A DNA stretch of 64,000 bases, taken from the NCBI GenBank assembly GCA_044229245.1, contig JBGATI010000024.1:1-64000 (forward strand), read 5' to 3'. The position numbers and the translations under genes were made by a program. Each line of letters begins with the position of its first letter. Positions within the stretch are counted from its first letter, which is position 1. This document shows, piece after piece, positions 59,467-64,000 of this stretch. Origin of the DNA: JADJOM01 sp044229245 (GTDB lineage: Bacteria > Gemmatimonadota > Gemmatimonadetes > Gemmatimonadales > GWC2-71-9). The notes beneath the pieces were generated by a model. The model saw nothing but the letters and a program-made list of their open reading frames with translations. It made no database searches and was not told the origin of the DNA.

Positions 59467-59961
59467 ATGACCCAACCCCTGGTCGGCATCGTGATGGGCA
59501 GCGACTCGGACTGGGACGTCATGCAGCACGCCGCGAAACAACTCGTCAGCTTTGGCGTGCCGCACGAATCGCGGGTGGTCTCCGCGCACCGAACCCCTGA
59601 CCTCCTCTACAGCTACGCCGCCGAGGCGGCGGGTCGCGGGCTGCGCTGCATCATCGCCGGAGCCGGGGGGGCCGCTCACCTGCCTGGGATGCTCGCCGCC
59701 AAGACTCCCGTTCCGATTCTCGGGGTGCCGGTGCCCTCCAGGCACCTCAACGGCCTCGACTCCCTGCTGTCGATCGTGCAGATGCCGGGCGGCATTCCGG
59801 TCGCCACCTTTGCGATCGGTGAAGCCGGGGCCAAGAACGCCGGCCTCTTTGCCGTCTCGATCATCGCCCGCACCGATCCCGCGCTCGCCGCCAAGCTCGA
59901 CGCCTTCCGCCAGACCCAGACCGACCGGGTCCTGGGAATCACCCTCCCGGAGCCGAAGTGA
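59467..59961 (+). CDS. purE: N5-carboxyaminoimidazole ribonucleotide mutase
   Basis: Class I PurE that converts N5-CAIR to CAIR, working with PurK. The 164-residue protein has VGIVMGSDSDWDVMQHAA near residue 6 (core GSDSDWDVM), SAHRTPD near residue 40, AGAGGAAHLPGMLAAKT near residue 62 and SLLSIVQMPGGIPVATFAIG near residue 100. Start chosen at the ATG that gives this motif a normal position. GTGGAG upstream. TGA overlaps the purK GTG. Confidence 0.96.
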   Translation: MTQPLVGIVMGSDSDWDVMQHAAKQLVSFGVPHESRVVSAHRTPDLLYSYAAEAAGRGLRCIIAGAGGAAHLPGMLAAKTPVPILGVPVPSRHLNGLDSLLSIVQMPGGIPVATFAIGEAGAKNAGLFAVSIIARTDPALAAKLDAFRQTQTDRVLGITLPEPK

Positions 59962-61088
59962 TCCAGCCTGGCGCCACCCTCGGCCTGCTGGGCGGGGGGC
60001 AACTCGGACGGATGTTCACTCAGGCGGCACAGCGGATGGGGTTCGAGGTGATCGTCCTCGACCCTGATCCGATGAGTCCGGCGGGCCGGATCGCCTCGCG
60101 ACACATCGCCAAGGGCTATGTCGATCAGGAAGCCCTGATCGAACTCGGCCGGAGCACCGCCGCCGTCACCACCGAATTCGAGAACGTCCCCGCGAAGTCG
60201 CTCGCATTCCTGCGCCAGTTCGTGCCGGTCCGGCCAGGCGCGGAGGCGGTCATGCTGACGCAGGACCGTCTCGTGGAAAAGAATTTTGCCCGGGAGCAGG
60301 GTCTCGGGACCGCGCCCTTTCATGCGGTGCAGAGTGTCGACGAGTGCACCACGGCATTCGAGGTGATCGGCGCCCCGGCCCTCCTCAAGACGGCGCGTCT
60401 CGGCTACGACGGCAAGGGTCAGGAGAACGTCGACTCGGCGGAGGCGGTGCGCGAGGCCTTCGAGCGCTTCGGGCGGCAGCCTTGCATCCTGGAGGGGCGG
60501 CTCAAGCTCGATCTGGAGATTTCGGTCGTCCTCGTCCGGGGCGCGGATGGTGCCATCGTCACCTTTCCGGTCGCAGAGAACCGCCATGTGGCGGGAATCC
60601 TCGATACGTCGATCGTCCCCGCACGGGTGAGTGCTGAGCTTGCGACGGAAGCGCGCGCCGCGGCCAGCCATCTCGCGACGGCGATGAACTACGTCGGTAC
60701 GATGGCGGTCGAGTTCTTCGTCGTGGACGGGAACCGGCTGCTGGTCAACGAAATGGCCCCCCGGCCTCACAACAGCGGGCACTACACGCTCGATGCCTGT
60801 GCCACCGATCAGTTCGAGCAGCAGGTGCGCGCCCTGACCGGGCTCCCGCTGGGCGACACCGGGTTGCTGTCGCCGGTCACAATGGTCAACCTGCTCGGTG
60901 ATCTCTGGGCAGGCGGACCTCCGCGCTGGGACCGGGCCCTCGCCGACTCTCGCGTGCACCTGCATCTGTACGGCAAGACTGAACCCCGGCCCGGGCGCAA
61001 GATGGGCCACATCAATGTGCTGGCGCCGACCGCCGAGGAATCGCTCGCGGCCGCCCTCTCGGCCCGCACATCACTCGTCACTCCGTAG
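59958..61088 (+). CDS. purK: N5-carboxyaminoimidazole ribonucleotide synthase
   Basis: ATP-grasp enzyme that makes N5-CAIR from AIR, ATP and bicarbonate. The 376-residue protein shows LGLLGGGQLGRMFTQAAQRMG near residue 6 (core GGGQLGRM), TTEFENVPAKSL near residue 70, KTARLGYDGKGQ near residue 148, and NEMAPRPHNSGHYTLDAC near residue 260. GTG start overlaps the purE stop by four bases. The pair is 49 kb from the purB-C-S-Q-L-F cluster. Confidence 0.96.
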   Translation: MIQPGATLGLLGGGQLGRMFTQAAQRMGFEVIVLDPDPMSPAGRIASRHIAKGYVDQEALIELGRSTAAVTTEFENVPAKSLAFLRQFVPVRPGAEAVMLTQDRLVEKNFAREQGLGTAPFHAVQSVDECTTAFEVIGAPALLKTARLGYDGKGQENVDSAEAVREAFERFGRQPCILEGRLKLDLEISVVLVRGADGAIVTFPVAENRHVAGILDTSIVPARVSAELATEARAAASHLATAMNYVGTMAVEFFVVDGNRLLVNEMAPRPHNSGHYTLDACATDQFEQQVRALTGLPLGDTGLLSPVTMVNLLGDLWAGGPPRWDRALADSRVHLHLYGKTEPRPGRKMGHINVLAPTAEESLAAALSARTSLVTP

Positions 61089-61101
61089 TGAGGTCGTCCC
61101 C

Positions 61102-61683
61102 ATGCTGATGGCACTGCTCTCGACCGCAATCCTGCTCGCGCCGGCTCCGAGCCCCGCGCAGGCGGGCCTCGCCTGCATCACGATGAACACGAAGAACCTT
61201 CCACTGGCGACGCGGAAGAGTCCGCTCGACTCGCTCTCGTTCAAGATCGGCGCCGCCGAGGTGAAGCTCTGCTACGGCCGCCCCTCGACGCGCGGCCGCA
61301 CGATGATCGGTGGCGCGAATGTCCCGTTCGGGAAGCTCTGGCGGACCGGCGCGAATGAGCCCACGATGATTCACACCACCGGTCCGATCGTCATCGCGGG
61401 CGTCGCGGTGCCCGCAGGCTCCTACTCGATCTACAGCGTCCCAGGCGAGAAGAGCTGGGAGATCATCGTCAATCGGTCCATCACCCAGTGGGGCGAAGAG
61501 CATGGCTACACCGATGCGGTGAAGGCCCAGGAGGTTGCCCACGGCACGGTGCAGAGCTCGGCGCTGCCCAAGCCGGTCGAGACCCTGACCTTCCATACCG
61601 AGCCGGTTGCAGGCGGGGCGGTGAACCTGCTTCTCGAGTGGGAGAGCACCCGGGTGACGATACCGATCGCCGCCGGGAAGTAA
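61102..61683 (+). CDS. DUF2911 secreted protein
   Basis: A 193-residue protein with a signal peptide (LLSTAILLAPAPSPAQA). The DUF2911 core is RPSTRGRTMIGGANVPFGKLWRTGANEP near residue 60 (core PFGKLWRTGANEPT), IAGVAVPAGSYSIYSVPGEKSWEIIVN and WGEEHGY. Function unknown; typical of Gemmatimonadota and Bacteroidota-like genomes. It ends before a clear terminator. ATG at 61108 is an alternative start. Confidence 0.9.
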   Translation: MLMALLSTAILLAPAPSPAQAGLACITMNTKNLPLATRKSPLDSLSFKIGAAEVKLCYGRPSTRGRTMIGGANVPFGKLWRTGANEPTMIHTTGPIVIAGVAVPAGSYSIYSVPGEKSWEIIVNRSITQWGEEHGYTDAVKAQEVAHGTVQSSALPKPVETLTFHTEPVAGGAVNLLLEWESTRVTIPIAAGK

Positions 61684-61707
61684 TCAAAGTCCTCAGAGTG
61701 AATCCCG

Positions 61708-61734
61708 ACGCCCTCCGGAACTTCCGGGGGGCGT
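61708..61734 (+). terminator. Terminator after the DUF2911 gene
   Basis: ACGCCCTCCGGAA (61708-61720) pairs with TTCCGGGGGGCGT (61722-61734), with one G-T pair and a tight central turn, followed by TGTTCATTTC. It lies 25 bases after the stop. Confidence 0.75.
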
Positions 61735-61793
61735 TGTTCATTTCACGGAACGTGGTGGACCGGAATTCGGCCTCCACATCTGTTCCCGACGCT

Positions 61794-61826
61794 TTCACCC
61801 TCGGCTCAGGTACCAGCGGATAGAAT
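61794..61826 (+). promoter_or_regulatory. Candidate promoter with TTCACCCTC and TAGAAT
   Basis: TAGAAT (61821-61826) is a good -10. TTCACCCTC begins 21 bases before it, the same arrangement as at 63323. It drives the HAF-repeat lipoprotein, whose ATG is 67 bases later. Confidence 0.45.
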
Positions 61827-61892
61827 GGGCCCACTCGCCGCCTCAGCGCCAGGAAAGAGCGCGGCGAAGCCATCCGGTCGCTGGAGGTCCCC

Positions 61893-63143
61893 ATGAAATC
61901 ATCGCGCGCAGTGCCCATCCTGCTCTGCGGAGCAGCCCTTGTCATCGCCGGATGCGCGGATCCGGCCGGACTCGGGGAGTCCCGCAATGCCTCCCAGGCC
62001 GCGTCCGCGATCGGCGCCACGCCGCTGGATCTCGGGACGCTTGGTGGGCCCAACAGTTCCGCCGCAGACATCAATGATGCGGGCGTCGTGGTTGGCTCGA
62101 GCGATGTCGCCGACGGCACCCATGCCTTCCGCTGGTCGCGCAGCCGGGGAATGGTGGACCTGGGCGAACTGGGCGGCGGATACAGCGCCGCGCTCAAGAT
62201 CAACGAGAGGGGCTATGTCCTCGGGTACAGCCGGGATCGCGACTGGAACCTGCACATTGTGCTCTGGTCGCCGGACAACGCATTGATGGATCTTGGGCGC
62301 CCGCCGACCACGCAGGATTTCTATGTTGGGGGGCTCAACAACCAGAATACGATCGTCGGCGGCCTGCTCGGAGACGAAGAGTCACTGCCGTACATCTGGA
62401 AGTGGAACCGCGCAACCGGCTACGTCAACATCTCCGATGGCAGGTCCGAACTGTATGTCACGACGATCGACAATGATGGAAGTCTCGTCGGCACAGGCGG
62501 CGGACTGGGAGGCGTCTATGGCTGGTTCTTCAAGCCTCGCCCGTCCGAATTCGTGGTGATCGGCACGCCGACGGGCAACAACGGCTGGGCCACCGGGATG
62601 AACGATCGCCATCAGGTCATCGGCCTTGATGAGTCCGGTCCGAATGGTACAACTCCCTATCCCGACTACTGGACGGCCCCCTTCCTGTGGACCCCTGGCA
62701 AGGGGTTCACCTACCTGGGTACGCTCGGTGGCTGGAACGGTGCCCCCACGAGCATCAACAACAGGGGAGAAATCGTGGGCTGGAGCAGCACGATCCCATT
62801 CGACGACGAGTCGCCTTCGACGGGCTTCTATTGGTCGGAGAAGCTGGGCATGGTGCCACTGCCCGGCTATGACGGTGGCCAGACGAGCGCCGGAGGAATC
62901 AATGTCGACGGCCAGATTGCCGGTGCCGCCCTCAGGCCCACCGGGAACTGGCACGCGGTGGTCTGGAACCGCCCCAGCGAGCCGGCCAATGCGGTGCCGG
63001 TGAGGACGTCGGCAGCGTTGCTGCCTGGCGGGCTGTACGGCCAGTGCCTCGCAACAATGGAAATGCACCGCATGCGGGGCGGACTCACGAAGTGCCTCGC
63101 CGATCTTGCCACGGGGCCGATCGCGCTCGGCCATCGTCGTTGA
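61893..63143 (+). CDS. HAF-repeat lipoprotein
   Basis: A 416-residue protein with lipobox VIAGC (Cys about residue 21). About seven HAF-type repeats follow; each has a form of DLGTLGG-x-NSSAADIN-x-GVVVG and H-A-F-x-W (for example LGTLGGWNGAPTSINNRGEIVGWS). HAF proteins are extracellular, beta-propeller-like, and of unknown function. GGAGG six bases before the ATG. It ends in a basic Cys-bearing tail. Confidence 0.88.
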   Translation: MKSSRAVPILLCGAALVIAGCADPAGLGESRNASQAASAIGATPLDLGTLGGPNSSAADINDAGVVVGSSDVADGTHAFRWSRSRGMVDLGELGGGYSAALKINERGYVLGYSRDRDWNLHIVLWSPDNALMDLGRPPTTQDFYVGGLNNQNTIVGGLLGDEESLPYIWKWNRATGYVNISDGRSELYVTTIDNDGSLVGTGGGLGGVYGWFFKPRPSEFVVIGTPTGNNGWATGMNDRHQVIGLDESGPNGTTPYPDYWTAPFLWTPGKGFTYLGTLGGWNGAPTSINNRGEIVGWSSTIPFDDESPSTGFYWSEKLGMVPLPGYDGGQTSAGGINVDGQIAGAALRPTGNWHAVVWNRPSEPANAVPVRTSAALLPGGLYGQCLATMEMHRMRGGLTKCLADLATGPIALGHRR

Positions 63144-63231
63144 CCGCGCATCGGCGATTCCTGTGACAACCGGCGCTCGCTGAGGCGTGAGCTGCCGGAC
63201 CGCCGCAGGACAGAGGAGAGCCGTAAATCTC

Positions 63232-63260
63232 AGCGACCCCCCGACCCACGGGGGGTCGCT
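63232..63260 (+). terminator. Terminator after the HAF-repeat gene
   Basis: A perfect 11-bp stem, AGCGACCCCCC (63232-63242) and GGGGGGTCGCT (63250-63260), with loop GACCCAC, followed by TCCGTTCATT. It lies 89 bases after the stop. Confidence 0.8.
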
Positions 63261-63322
63261 TCCGTTCATTCATGACGGCCCGCCTGACATCACCATCCTG
63301 CGCAACGATTTCTCACCCCAAC

Positions 63323-63355
63323 TTCACCCTCCCGTCGCCCTGCTCGTCGTATACT
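63323..63355 (+). promoter_or_regulatory. Candidate promoter with TTCACCCTC and TATACT
   Basis: TATACT (63350-63355) is a near-consensus -10. TTCACCCTC begins at 63323, 21 bases before the -10, as at 61794. The predicted start near 63362 leaves a 58-base leader to the ATG at 63420. Confidence 0.5.
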
Positions 63356-63419
63356 GTCGTGCGCGGAACGCGCAGGTCGTTCATTTCTCCAGCATGGGAG
63401 GAACAGCACGGGAGGGCAT

Positions 63420-63920
63420 ATGCGCACGGCACAGCCAGCGACGCGTGACGCCATCTTCGCAATCATGCGTCATCGGTGGATCGGGCTCATCGGGGCATTC
63501 GCACTCGGCATCCTGTCGGTCGTCGCCGGCTGCGGCAGCAGTTCACCGAACGACGACGAATGCAGCATCACGGCCGAACAGCAGATCGAGCCGCTGTTCC
63601 GGATTCACTTCCTGGTGACGATGCAGGACGGAAGCCCGTTCCTGAACCAGGTGAATTTCCTGAGCGAGAAGCACTACTGCAACGGGACGGTGAAGGGGCG
63701 ATTCACCGATGCCAGCGCGACGACGCAGAACGGCTACTGGAAACCGATCAGCACGCAGTACAAGCTGGCCAACACGAAAGACTTCGTCCGGGTTCGCTTC
63801 ACCACGGGCAGCTACTCGGCGACCTATGATTACGGCTACGTGAAGGTCAGCAGCGGGATGAAGCTCGAGGGCTTCCAGATGGTCTATGAGGACACGATCA
63901 AGGTGCACCTCAACTTCTAG
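63420..63920 (+). CDS. Lipoprotein, unknown family
   Basis: A 166-residue protein with signal and lipobox SVVAGC (Cys about residue 38; a Met at 63465 would give a 23-residue signal). The mature part has Cys in DDECSI and KHYCNG and a beta-rich end with TTGSYSATYDYGYVKVSSGMKLEGF. No family recognised. The first ATG has GGGAGG just upstream, so it is kept as the start. Confidence 0.7.
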   Translation: MRTAQPATRDAIFAIMRHRWIGLIGAFALGILSVVAGCGSSSPNDDECSITAEQQIEPLFRIHFLVTMQDGSPFLNQVNFLSEKHYCNGTVKGRFTDASATTQNGYWKPISTQYKLANTKDFVRVRFTTGSYSATYDYGYVKVSSGMKLEGFQMVYEDTIKVHLNF

Positions 63921-63947
63921 CCCGCCAGTGACTCGGCAGGAAACGAC

Positions 63948-63975
63948 GAAGCGGCGCCCGGTTGGGCGCCGCTTC
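63948..63975 (+). terminator. Strong terminator after the last gene
   Basis: A perfect 12-bp stem GAAGCGGCGCCC / GGGCGCCGCTTC with loop GGTT, followed by ATCGTTTTC. ACGA and TCGT extend the stem past a one-base mismatch. Confidence 0.9.
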
Positions 63976-64000
63976 ATCGTTTTCGAGAACCCGGAATGGA

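Overview
The window is 64 kb of dense, high-GC bacterial chromosome carrying about 94 protein genes and no rRNA, tRNA, CRISPR array or transposase that I can recognise. Many genes overlap by 1-4 bases (ATGA, TGATG), and GTG and TTG starts are common. The gene content (small-type PurL with separate PurS and PurQ, DUF4397 and HAF-repeat lipoproteins, DUF2911, DUF6265, PepSY proteins, many Ala-x-Gln signal peptides) fits a Gemmatimonadota-like bacterium with a Gram-negative envelope. The envelope call is supported by RND efflux, TolC and HtrA. The phylum is my inference; no marker gene proves it.

Region 1 (1-13.4 kb) is a housekeeping block on the + strand: the end of an HtrA/DegP protease, then purB, purC, psd, pssA, purS, purQ, an SmpA-like protein, a zinc-ribbon protein, purL, purF and ppdK, closed by a long hairpin terminator. 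Two phospholipid genes sit inside the purine cluster. The gaps hold arrays of 7- or 8-bp repeats, several in opposed orientation. The remaining purine genes seen here, purE and purK, lie near 59.5-61.1 kb.

Region 2 (13.4-37.4 kb) is a long ribbon of small one-domain genes: GNAT acetyltransferases, thioesterase, AlkA-type glycosylase, HAD hydrolase, DUF1697, hemolysin III, DUF1275, cupin, PQQ enzyme, methyltransferases, YciI-like, ATP-grasp, SRPBCC, YnfA, DinB, MOSC, YaeQ, mixed with lipoproteins and small membrane proteins. Most are on the + strand; a PepSY membrane protein and a proline-rich secreted protein are on the other.

Region 3 (37.4-41.3 kb) has an alpha/beta hydrolase, then a minus-strand cspA with an unusual leader, divergent from a hypothetical gene and an RhlE-like DEAD-box helicase whose leader holds a strong hairpin.

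Region 4 (41.3-53.7 kb) resumes the small-gene ribbon: a secreted protein with a possible JAMM motif, GlcG/HbpS-like, VOC, more GNATs, an alkyltransferase-like protein, a Ras-like small GTPase, a membrane-anchored RraB-like protein, CBS, a frameshifted ACT+DUF4286-like gene, DUF4126, PEBP, an aquaporin and a DUF486 protein with an apparent ATC start.

Region 5 (53.7-59.3 kb, minus strand) is a tripartite RND efflux operon (tolC-like, adaptor, permease) preceded by a frameshifted PepSY gene. Region 6 (59.4-64 kb) holds promoter-purE-purK, a DUF2911 protein, a HAF-repeat lipoprotein and a final lipoprotein, separated by clear terminators.

Regulatory sequence is readable in several gaps. The -10 boxes follow TAnnnT, and four genes have such a box 6-7 bases before the ATG, which suggests leaderless mRNAs.
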